DNA of 48,314 nucleotides, from contig NZ_LR213785.1 of NCBI RefSeq assembly GCF_900659865.1, positions 2,372-50,685 on the forward strand, in the 5' to 3' direction. The DNA comes from Hyella patelloides LEGE 07179 (GTDB lineage Bacteria; Cyanobacteriota; Cyanobacteriia; Cyanobacteriales; Xenococcaceae). The translations under genes were made by a program, and so were the position numbers. The notes beneath the pieces are model-generated. The model worked only from the letters and a program-made list of their open reading frames with translations. It made no database searches and was not told the DNA's origin. Positions 36,320-44,224 of this stretch are shown here, piece by piece. Positions within the stretch are counted from its first letter, which is position 1. Every line of letters starts with the position of its first letter.

Positions 36320-38047
36320 TTAATTATAATCTTGTAAAATACATTTACTATCTATAACAGTATAGCGATCGCTTTTATAAACGCTACAATTATTTTTAGA
36401 TTGAGCTATTACTGAAATTTTTTCTTGATGCAGGGTATCAATAGCTTGTTGTGCCACAGGTTTATGTTGTCTAATCCATTTATTTTTAGCAATATAGTCT
36501 GGGGTAAAACTAGAATTTTCAATTAACCAGTGGGTAATATTATATTGAGCAATAAAGTTTTTCACTACCTCTATATCTGTGCTGTATTGCGCCTCAATTA
36601 AATCTGTTGCTCGTTGGCGAAATGGCTCATAATAGCCCCAATGATATGGTATGGCATATTCTCTACTGACTAAAATGGAGCGTTGAGTAAAGGTAGGTAA
36701 ATTATCGGTTTCTGCTGTTAAGGATGCAATTACAATATCTTTGGGTTGTTGTTGAAAAAACTCGTATAAACTTAGTTCATTCCCTATGACATATCGAGTC
36801 CATACAAAACGTTTCGTTGTATGAGGATAAAAGATTAAAATGATTGCTAACAGTAAGGCTAATATCTGATAACTTATTTTTTGCAATTGATTTCTTGAGG
36901 AAACTCTCTTTAGTAAAAACTCCCAGGTAAAAGTTAAAACAATACTAGCAACTAAAATAATAATTATTCTTATAGTATGTTGGGTATAACGGCTCGGAAG
37001 ATGCAGAGCAAATAATAAAGCATGGGCTACAAAAAACATTACTATAGAAACCAATAATAATCTTGATAACATCCCAATTTGAGGATTAGTTTTCAACCAT
37101 TTTACTTTTTGATTTATAACCTTATTTCTTTTTCTAATAATAGGAAAAAAAAGCCCTAAATAAGCCAATAGAGGCATCAAAGCAGAAGGAATTCGTAAGC
37201 TACTACGACTATCGTTAAACCAAAAATCCCAAGGATTATCGTTAAAAAAACCACTTCTTTCTCCAGCCATAAATTCAGGTAAGTTTTTAGCTTGAGCAAC
37301 AGTAATTGTGGGGCTATAATCAGAAGTCGCAATAGCATAGGGTAATAAGATCAAAAAAGCTACTATTAATCCCGTGAAAGCAAAAATATAGTCTTGTTTC
37401 TTATTTGATATCTTTACCCGCCAGTTTTTTAAACTAAATAAAGATATCACTAATAATCCACAACAGATAAAAACCAGAGAAGGGTAAAATAAGCCAAATA
37501 AAATAATAGTAATACTAACTCCCAAAATAGAGCGTTTGAGAAAATAATACAGAAAAGCAACTAATAAAGGAGGAGCAAAAGCTTTGGGTGTTCCTGAAAC
37601 TATACCATCCTGTAACCAAAGGTTTTGATTAAATAACAAGCTAGCAACAAATCCCGTCAAGGGTAAAGGTAATATTTCTACAGCTAATGCAAAACAATAC
37701 CCAGTCATAATTAACCCCAAAATACTCGGTAATAATTTACTAAGTACAACAGGATTAATCCCAATTTTATTGAATATCCAATATAAAAATTTATAACCAG
37801 CAGGAGCAACAGATTGGAAGTAATCTGCGATTAAATCATTAGGAAATAAATCAATATCTGTAACGCGTAACATCCAAAAAACGTGCTGTCTGGCATCATC
37901 TTGAATGATATATTCACCGCCAAATGCTTTTTGTAATGCTAAATAACTATAAAATAAAGAAAATAATAAACTTACAGTTAACCAGAAAAGAGATGCTTGA
38001 CTTTTTAGCCTTTTTTCTGGTGTAAATAAAACTTCATTAATTAACAT
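36320..38047 (-). CDS. Polytopic membrane protein, GT-C glycosyltransferase-like
   Basis: A 575-aa integral membrane protein with about 11 predicted helices and a soluble C-terminal domain (about residues 440-575). The first large loop after helix 1 holds YIIQDDARQHVFWM, an acidic pair in the position of the DD/DxD motif of GT-C enzymes that use lipid-linked sugars. That is the only family hint, so the assignment is tentative. I start at the ATG 38047 rather than the TTG eight codons upstream. The next gene on this strand, 105 bp upstream, is a second GT-C-like protein, so the two may work on the same glycan. Confidence 0.7.
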   Translation of the reverse strand: MLINEVLFTPEKRLKSQASLFWLTVSLLFSLFYSYLALQKAFGGEYIIQDDARQHVFWMLRVTDIDLFPNDLIADYFQSVAPAGYKFLYWIFNKIGINPVVLSKLLPSILGLIMTGYCFALAVEILPLPLTGFVASLLFNQNLWLQDGIVSGTPKAFAPPLLVAFLYYFLKRSILGVSITIILFGLFYPSLVFICCGLLVISLFSLKNWRVKISNKKQDYIFAFTGLIVAFLILLPYAIATSDYSPTITVAQAKNLPEFMAGERSGFFNDNPWDFWFNDSRSSLRIPSALMPLLAYLGLFFPIIRKRNKVINQKVKWLKTNPQIGMLSRLLLVSIVMFFVAHALLFALHLPSRYTQHTIRIIIILVASIVLTFTWEFLLKRVSSRNQLQKISYQILALLLAIILIFYPHTTKRFVWTRYVIGNELSLYEFFQQQPKDIVIASLTAETDNLPTFTQRSILVSREYAIPYHWGYYEPFRQRATDLIEAQYSTDIEVVKNFIAQYNITHWLIENSSFTPDYIAKNKWIRQHKPVAQQAIDTLHQEKISVIAQSKNNCSVYKSDRYTVIDSKCILQDYN

Positions 38048-38152
38048 TAGAAATATTTTTTTGAAAAACAAGATTCTTTTAAAAAGTTATTTTGATATTA
38101 ATCCACAGTTCAACATAGATAAATTAGACAATTAATAGATATCTTAATAGAG

Positions 38153-39751
38153 TTATTTGTTATAGGTTATTTTATAAAGATGTCCTTCAATAAAAACAGG
38201 CTCTATAGTGTATAAATTATTTTGCTGTAATTTTTGCAGAAAGTCAGGAAATGGGCGAAATAAAAAGATATTACTAAACTCAGAAGGAATTGAGGGTAAA
38301 TTATCACTCTCGTCTAATAATAAAAACTTGGCATTATCTTGAAGCTGATAACTTAAAGAAGTAGAACGACTAATTCTTTTGGCATTACTAATAATTAAAG
38401 GTTTTTCTGTTAAGTTAATAATCTTTGCTACCTCAGCATTATAATAACTACTATACTTATTCCACCAAGTAGGAGATTGTAGCATTTGCCAAGAACAAAC
38501 TAGACTTAAAGTAATTGTTAGTGCAAATATTAACCGCCATATTTGTTTGTGCCAATGAGAATATTTTAAATTACTCATATTGACAGCCAGACAATAACCA
38601 ACTATTAATTGAATTCCTAAAGGTATAGCCAGAATATATCTAGCAACAGTAGAACGTTGTCCCCCCCAAATAAGATCGGGAAAACCCAAAGCTACGGCAG
38701 TTACTCCCATTAAAACCGTAATAAAGAAACTACTATGACGAGAAGTATGAGTAACAAAGTAGTAGGTACTATAAATAATTAAGCCAAATATAGGAATAAC
38801 TAACCAAGAAAATACACTATTAAAACTAAAAGTAAAATCTTGAACTTGTTCCACATCAAAAAAGCGTTCTTGATAAACTACCTGCCAATCAAAAAAAGTA
38901 GAACTAATATTTAAAAACCATCTTTGTAACCAAAAATTCAAGGGAAGATCTCGTTCGACCCACATTCCTACCCCATCATCATTAAAAATAAAAACTAAAA
39001 TCCAAGGAATAAATAAAAATATACCTAACGCCGTAGCAAAAAAATATTGCTTGAGTAACTTACCCCATCTAAAATTATTAACTACCATAAGATAAATACC
39101 ATGGGCCATCATCACTAAAACAAATAAAGGTTGGGTATAAAGTCCTAAAGTAATAGTTAAACCATACCATTGCCAACTAAAATTATTTTTATGATTAATA
39201 AATCGCAGGAAAGCTGCACTAGCCAAAGCAATAGTAACTGCAAATAAACTATACTCTCTTGCTTCTTGAGCATAAATAATTTGTAAAGGAGAAACCGCGA
39301 CCAAAGTAGTTACAGTTAAAGAGATAAAACGAGAATTAAATAACTCTTGTGCTAACCAATAAATACTAGGAAATAATAACAAACTAAGACTAGCTGCTAC
39401 CCCTCTAGTAACATTAATAGAGCTACCAAAAAACTCCATTCCCACTCTAGCCAATCCATAGTATAAAGGAGAATGTTCTGAAGAACTAATTGCTTTAATT
39501 CCTGCTACAAAATTGCGTTCTGGAGTTAGCTTTTGAAACTTATGTATCTCTTCAATACTAACAATTTTACCTCTAGGAGCTTGCTCAACAAATTCTGTCC
39601 GACTGTAACCAGAAGCTCTTAGAGAAGTGTGTACTTCATCAATCCAATAAATTTTGCGATCGAGATTGCTAAACCTGAGATAAACTCCTAACAATAAAAC
39701 AACAATAGTAAAAACTGTTGTCCAATTTACCAAAATAGCTTTATGCTTCAT
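38153..39751 (-). CDS. Glycosyltransferase family 39 (PMT_2)-like membrane protein
   Basis: A 532-aa membrane protein with about 10-11 helices. The first periplasmic loop carries the acidic motif KIYWIDEVHTSLRASGYS (about residue 38), typical of bacterial GT39/ArnT-like enzymes that transfer sugars from polyprenyl-phosphate carriers. The conserved SEHSPLYYGLARVGMEFFGSS segment follows (about residue 90). The C-terminal soluble tail is short. The start ATG at 39751 lies in an 18-bp tandem duplication that also creates an upstream ATG-AAG-CAT-TAA. Acceptor unknown. Confidence 0.8.
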   Translation of the reverse strand: MKHKAILVNWTTVFTIVVLLLGVYLRFSNLDRKIYWIDEVHTSLRASGYSRTEFVEQAPRGKIVSIEEIHKFQKLTPERNFVAGIKAISSSEHSPLYYGLARVGMEFFGSSINVTRGVAASLSLLLFPSIYWLAQELFNSRFISLTVTTLVAVSPLQIIYAQEAREYSLFAVTIALASAAFLRFINHKNNFSWQWYGLTITLGLYTQPLFVLVMMAHGIYLMVVNNFRWGKLLKQYFFATALGIFLFIPWILVFIFNDDGVGMWVERDLPLNFWLQRWFLNISSTFFDWQVVYQERFFDVEQVQDFTFSFNSVFSWLVIPIFGLIIYSTYYFVTHTSRHSSFFITVLMGVTAVALGFPDLIWGGQRSTVARYILAIPLGIQLIVGYCLAVNMSNLKYSHWHKQIWRLIFALTITLSLVCSWQMLQSPTWWNKYSSYYNAEVAKIINLTEKPLIISNAKRISRSTSLSYQLQDNAKFLLLDESDNLPSIPSEFSNIFLFRPFPDFLQKLQQNNLYTIEPVFIEGHLYKITYNK

Positions 39752-39775
39752 TATTAATTAATGCTTCATTATTAA
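39743..39775. repeat. 18-bp tandem duplication over the start codon of the GT39-like gene
   Basis: ATGCTTCATTATTAA occurs at 39743-39757 and again at 39761-39775. On the minus strand each copy carries ATG AAG CAT; the upstream copy is followed by TAA, forming a three-codon reading frame 6 nt before the true start. Confidence 0.75.
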
Positions 39776-40093
39776 GTAGTTGAGGAGAATCAAAGTCATC
39801 CCATTTATCAAAAATAGTGGGAGAGATCGAATTAAACTGTAGGTTGGTTTGCACGCTTAGTTTAATCCAACTTACCAAGTCTCTCATTACTTTTAAGAAT
39901 TGGGATTAACTGTAATGTCAAGGGATTACAATTCAAGAGTCACCAACTCAGAAGTACCATCAGGCAATAATATCAGAAGTCAGAAAGATTTAGTCTACTT
40001 ATTGAGTTGAGTAATCAATAATTGTTGATTGTCTATTGTTCATGGTCAACACGGGAGTGGAATATGCCGACTGACCGTCGGCATTTCCTCCCG
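39752..40093. other. Intergenic region between the GT39-like gene and the M23 peptidase
   Basis: 342 bp without a gene. From the GT39 side: the 18-bp duplication (described separately), an inverted repeat ATTAAACT/AGTTTAAT (39831-39838 / 39859-39866) around a GTTGG-containing core that looks like a decayed dispersed repeat, then a strong hairpin at the M23 stop codon (40051-40094). Confidence 0.5.
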
Positions 40094-40094
40094 T
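40051..40094 (-). terminator. Strong stem-loop overlapping the M23 peptidase stop codon
   Basis: Arms ACGGGA/TCCCGT, GGAA/TTCC and ATGCCGAC/GTCGGCAT give 18 base pairs with two small bulges and a 5-nt loop. The last base is the first (plus-strand) base of the stop codon. No T-run follows, so it may be an mRNA 3'-end stabiliser or a mobile palindromic repeat rather than a classic terminator. Confidence 0.6.
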
Positions 40095-40945
40095 CAATTC
40101 TTAACGTAATGAGCGGGATTTTTAAACTCTCCATTGACCTTAATTCTAAAGTCTAAATGCGCTCCTGTTGACCATCCAGAACTACCAACCTGAGCAATTT
40201 CTTGATTTTGCCAAACTTTAGTGCCTTCTTCTACAGTAATAGAATTATTTAACAAATGGGCATAGGTGGCAACCATTCCATTACCATGATCGATTTCAAT
40301 CCAATTACCAAATTGATCGCCACATAAACGCTGACTAAAATCTAAACAACCAGATACCACCTTAGTAACAATACCATCCCTTGCAGCTACTACAGGAGTG
40401 CCTAGAGGCGCACCATAATCAATACCATTGTGCATCTGCAAACTACCACTAAAAGGTCTAACACGCCAGCCAAACACGCTAGCAATTCTTTCCTTCTCTG
40501 GTGCGGGATTTACTAGATTAGAGTTATTCAATGTCTCAGATAAGATGCTGCTGCGAGAAAACTTAGGAAACTGAGGTGTAACAGGAGATTCTATGTTAAT
40601 TTCTTGCTGAAGATTTTCGTTGACTGAAACGGTTGTATTTATCTGAATATTCCCAGAGATGGGTGAGACAAAATCAATAGCGTGATTGATTTTACTAACT
40701 AACAAAGAATCACTACTGACTTGGGGTGTAATAGCTACAGATGGTACTTTAACCAGAGATTTACGAATACTCAAGGTTTCTAAAAAGCTAGGATGTGTGG
40801 TTGCTAAAGGTGGTCTTTTTGTAAAAACTTCATTTTCTGGATCGTTGTTCCCTGGTATTGTCAGAATTGAAGTAGAAGACACTTTGCCCGCAAATATTGG
40901 TATTGTAATAACAGCTAGTAGACAACTAAATATATGATTACCCAT
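40094..40945 (-). CDS. M23 family peptidase (LytM-like) with altered zinc motif
   Basis: Exported cell-wall peptidase-like protein. The 283 aa comprise an N-terminal signal peptide (about residues 5-22), a low-complexity linker (to about 145), and an M23 domain with the first zinc motif H172-N-G-I-D176 (MHNGIDYG) and YAHL. The last motif, HxH in active enzymes, reads H263-L-D265 (GAHLDFRIKVNG): the zinc-binding second histidine is an aspartate, encoded GAC, one base from CAC. The zinc site may be altered or lost; such proteins can act as activators of amidases. Two cysteines (GCLDFSQRLCG) may form a disulfide. Confidence 0.88.
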   Translation of the reverse strand: MGNHIFSCLLAVITIPIFAGKVSSTSILTIPGNNDPENEVFTKRPPLATTHPSFLETLSIRKSLVKVPSVAITPQVSSDSLLVSKINHAIDFVSPISGNIQINTTVSVNENLQQEINIESPVTPQFPKFSRSSILSETLNNSNLVNPAPEKERIASVFGWRVRPFSGSLQMHNGIDYGAPLGTPVVAARDGIVTKVVSGCLDFSQRLCGDQFGNWIEIDHGNGMVATYAHLLNNSITVEEGTKVWQNQEIAQVGSSGWSTGAHLDFRIKVNGEFKNPAHYVKN

Positions 40946-41163
40946 CAGTAAGCCTCAGTGAATGTACCCAATTTTCTCAGGAATCCTAAGAACTTCACAT
41001 ATATTCACATACTTTGGGACATTTATAAAGGTCTTTTAACCTATATTTTCAATTGTTAGGAAAAAATAGAATAAGTAGTTCTACTTTATTAATAGTTTAT
41101 TTGTATTTACCTGTGGACAATTTTTATCACTAATATTGAGAGATAATTTTTAGGATAGTAAAT

Positions 41164-43233
41164 CTAGTTTTTAACTGAATTATTTTCCCGTGAGCTATTA
41201 GCAGCTTCATTATTAAAATTTTGATATTTAGCTAACCAAGATTCTGTAGCTGACTTTAACTTTTCTCTAGTAACGCGATCGATACCTTGAGGGTCGAAAC
41301 GATAGCAATAATGTAGCTTAATAATTACTTTTAAGTCTGCAATTAATTCAGAAGTCAGTTGCTTATTTTGCTGTAACCTAATTAGCCATTGTTGCCAACT
41401 TTCATAATTATTACGAATGTATCCTGACTCTTGTAAAGCCTTTTCAATTAAATAAATTTCTGAATCTGCACCAACTAAAACATAATCAGTAGTTGCTGTA
41501 GTTACTCTTTGAAGCTGTAAGCCATTTAAGTCACGTTTTCGCAATAACCATAATAATAAAATTAGTAGTATGGGAATCACAATGAACCAGAAAGACTTGG
41601 TTTTTGTAAGTGCTTTTACTAATTCACTAAATTGAGCTATTTTAAAACCCAACCAAGAGAAAAAATCTTTAATAATAACTAAACTGGAAGCATTATTATC
41701 TTCTACTTCTATCCAATTACTAGGAGTAGTATCAAATTGTTGCCAAGCACCATTTATATAAACTAAATTCCAAGCATGAGCATTACGTCCTCTCACAATG
41801 AATTGCTTCTCTAAAGAACTGTATTCATGAACAGAATAACCGATCGCGTAACGAGTGGGAATTCCTGCTGCTCTTAATAATAATGCTGTAGCAGTGGCAA
41901 AATATTCACAATGACCAGAACGATTTTCTAGTAAAAAGGCAGAAAGAGGTGTTTTATGATGTCCTTGACGAGCTAACTGCAACGAATAAGTGAAATTGGT
42001 ATTAAAGAAATTATATACAGTATCTAATATTTCTTGTTCTGACTTTCCTTGTAAGTTTAATTCTTGGACTATGTTTTTAATAGCTGGTAACTCTGATTTT
42101 GGGACTTCTAAATCTTCTTCTGTGGGAACACCATCATTAATGAAATCTCGCTCGTAGGTTACTTTATAGGTTGCTAATCGAGATTCTCCTTGAACTTGAA
42201 CTGTCCCGTATTGATTTTGTTCTACTTTTTCTACAGGTAGTTGTTCAATCTTTTGTGTACCATCTGGTAAGTTCAATAAATTCTTACCTTCTTCTAAAAA
42301 ACGATAAATAATTACTCGATTTTTTGCTTTACTAGAGCGTCGGTCAAGACCTTTCTGAGTTAGTTGTTTCTCTGGTAAAACACTAACAATATTAGAACTT
42401 AATTTTAAAGGTTCAAATTCTGATTTTACTGCTAACCAAATACCAGAAATATAATTATTATAAGTAACTCTTCTTAATAGTTTTGGCTCTAAATTTTCCT
42501 CATCAGGTTTAACCCTTAACACTATTTTGTTGGTTAATTTAACTGCTCCAATATCACCAATAGCGGTACTTCTTTGAGTAGGATTACTACTATGATAGTG
42601 ATAAAAATTTCTAATCCATTGTCTAGTACTTTTTTCAAGAGCTAAATGGGCATTGTGTAGAGTAAGATGACCAAAAAAACCCATAGTAGCAGCTAATAAC
42701 ATAATACTAATCCAAACGATCGCCGAATTTCTGTGAGAACGCATGAACCATAAAGCGATCGCCAAAAATGTGACTAACCCTACATAAAAAGCAATATCTC
42801 TAGTATTTCCTGCACTAGCTGAAATCAAACAAATAGCTAAAAAAGGATAATGTAAACTCAGTATGGTTGCTTTTTGTTGTTTGATTTGAGGCTTTTCCTT
42901 GAGAAATAACAAGGCGCGGATATCAATCCCTTTACCATCAGAATAAGCCTGTGCTGCCAATAGAGGAAAACAAATTACAGGTAGCCATTGGAAGAAAAGA
43001 AAAATAAATTGCAAAGAAGCATCTTGATTCCAAAGATAGATTAGCACTATCACCAAAATCACTGTACAAAGATTAGAAACCTGACGAAAATGCTTAGTCG
43101 TGAAATGCCATCGCCAATCAAGAACAGAGGATATCTCGTAAATTAACGCCATTGGTAACGCCATCATCCATAAACCAGTTTGCCATCCCCAAAACATAAT
43201 TACTGTACCGAGGAAAAATTTAGGAAGTTGCAT
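41164..43233 (-). CDS. TgpA-like transglutaminase-domain membrane protein
   Basis: A 689-aa protein with N-terminal membrane helices (about residues 5-205), a periplasmic transglutaminase-like domain (about 380-510), a further helix (about 545-570) and a cytoplasmic C-terminal region. The catalytic triad is visible: Cys442 in RSGHCEYFATATALLLRAAGIPTRY, His in GRNAHAWNLV and Asp in WQQFDTTPSNW. This DUF3488-transglutaminase-DUF4129 layout is common in bacteria; the natural substrate is unknown. I use the ATG at 43233; the longer frame would need a TTG seven codons upstream. Membership of an operon with the upstream GNAT gene (100 bp) is possible. Confidence 0.88.
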   Translation of the reverse strand: MQLPKFFLGTVIMFWGWQTGLWMMALPMALIYEISSVLDWRWHFTTKHFRQVSNLCTVILVIVLIYLWNQDASLQFIFLFFQWLPVICFPLLAAQAYSDGKGIDIRALLFLKEKPQIKQQKATILSLHYPFLAICLISASAGNTRDIAFYVGLVTFLAIALWFMRSHRNSAIVWISIMLLAATMGFFGHLTLHNAHLALEKSTRQWIRNFYHYHSSNPTQRSTAIGDIGAVKLTNKIVLRVKPDEENLEPKLLRRVTYNNYISGIWLAVKSEFEPLKLSSNIVSVLPEKQLTQKGLDRRSSKAKNRVIIYRFLEEGKNLLNLPDGTQKIEQLPVEKVEQNQYGTVQVQGESRLATYKVTYERDFINDGVPTEEDLEVPKSELPAIKNIVQELNLQGKSEQEILDTVYNFFNTNFTYSLQLARQGHHKTPLSAFLLENRSGHCEYFATATALLLRAAGIPTRYAIGYSVHEYSSLEKQFIVRGRNAHAWNLVYINGAWQQFDTTPSNWIEVEDNNASSLVIIKDFFSWLGFKIAQFSELVKALTKTKSFWFIVIPILLILLLWLLRKRDLNGLQLQRVTTATTDYVLVGADSEIYLIEKALQESGYIRNNYESWQQWLIRLQQNKQLTSELIADLKVIIKLHYCYRFDPQGIDRVTREKLKSATESWLAKYQNFNNEAANSSRENNSVKN

Positions 43234-43333
43234 AGGCGAATCACAGAATACCAATGGCTTAAGATTTCTTTAACCATACTCATTAAAAAGAGTTCTGCGC
43301 TACCGTGATATTAAGGAAAAGATCGATTTATTT

Positions 43334-43900
43334 TTAAAGTACTAATAAAATAAATAAAGTATTAGGTATCATGGCTATAATTACCCGTAATAAAAAATGT
43401 ATTCTCCAATAAGACTGAGATGAGGCTCTTAATCTTTTTTGCATGGCAATACATGGTATTAAAATATCCATTTTTCCCAAATGACAAACAGCAACTTCTT
43501 GATATCCTTGTGAATTGTAAAACGAGCGTTCTGTTAGAGAAGAAGTGACCTTTAAAATTTGAATTTTTCGCTTAATTGCTTCTACTTCTATAGCATTTAA
43601 TAACTTAGTACCAATTTCTTGATGGATTAAACTATGTTGCACATAAAGAGTTCTTACAGTTTGGCGATAGCTCAATAAAGAAGCAAACCCAAGAATATTA
43701 TTGTCCTTCTCAGCGACAAAAACAACTTCATCATTAAAGCGAAGATGATTAATTTGCTTAGTTAAATTATCAATTTTTTTTTGATTATAAATATCTTGAC
43801 ATAAATTTTTGATAGCTAGCTTTTCTAGTTGAATAATCTCTTTTCTATCTTGAGGGCAAGCTAAACGAATTAATATTTGTGATGATTCAACAATTGGCAT
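43334..43900 (-). CDS. GNAT family acetyltransferase with C-terminal hydrophobic tail
   Basis: 188 aa. The N-terminal three quarters form a GNAT fold (IRLACPQDRKEIIQLEKLAI; EKDNNILGFASLL; LYVQHSLIHQEIGTKLLNAIEVEAI, with a degenerate acetyl-CoA loop HQEIGTKL; SFYNSQGYQEV). The end is an unusual membrane-like helix (FLLRVIIAMIPNTLFILLVL), which may anchor the enzyme to a membrane. Substrate unknown. It is upstream of the transglutaminase gene on the same strand. Confidence 0.78.
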   Translation of the reverse strand: MPIVESSQILIRLACPQDRKEIIQLEKLAIKNLCQDIYNQKKIDNLTKQINHLRFNDEVVFVAEKDNNILGFASLLSYRQTVRTLYVQHSLIHQEIGTKLLNAIEVEAIKRKIQILKVTSSLTERSFYNSQGYQEVAVCHLGKMDILIPCIAMQKRLRASSQSYWRIHFLLRVIIAMIPNTLFILLVL

Positions 43901-44224
43901 TAAACTAAATTTTTTAGGTTATAAAAATATTTTTTTTACCATAACCCGATAATTACTTAAGCTGCTGCGATCTCTGTCTGAAGTATTGTAGTAGTTCAAT
44001 CATTGACAAATTAAATTATTGCGATAAAAACGACAAAAAAGAACCAGAAAACTGACTCAGTGACTCCTCGTACGGGCGATTCGCCAATCATCAGTATTTT
44101 TCATTGTTGACACTATCAGTATTGAGACAAAATAATGTCTCTGGAGTGTTATTTATTGGTCTTTTTCGGGAATTCTATATTTACGACGCTGATTAAGGCT
44201 ATATTTATTTAAGTATTGATTCTG
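43901..44224. other. Divergent intergenic region before the TpsB-like gene
   Basis: 324 bp between two divergent genes. I see no gene, no clear promoter and no strong palindrome; only the short ACTCCTCGTACGGGCGATTCG stretch near 44060-44085 is richer in GC. Confidence 0.4.
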
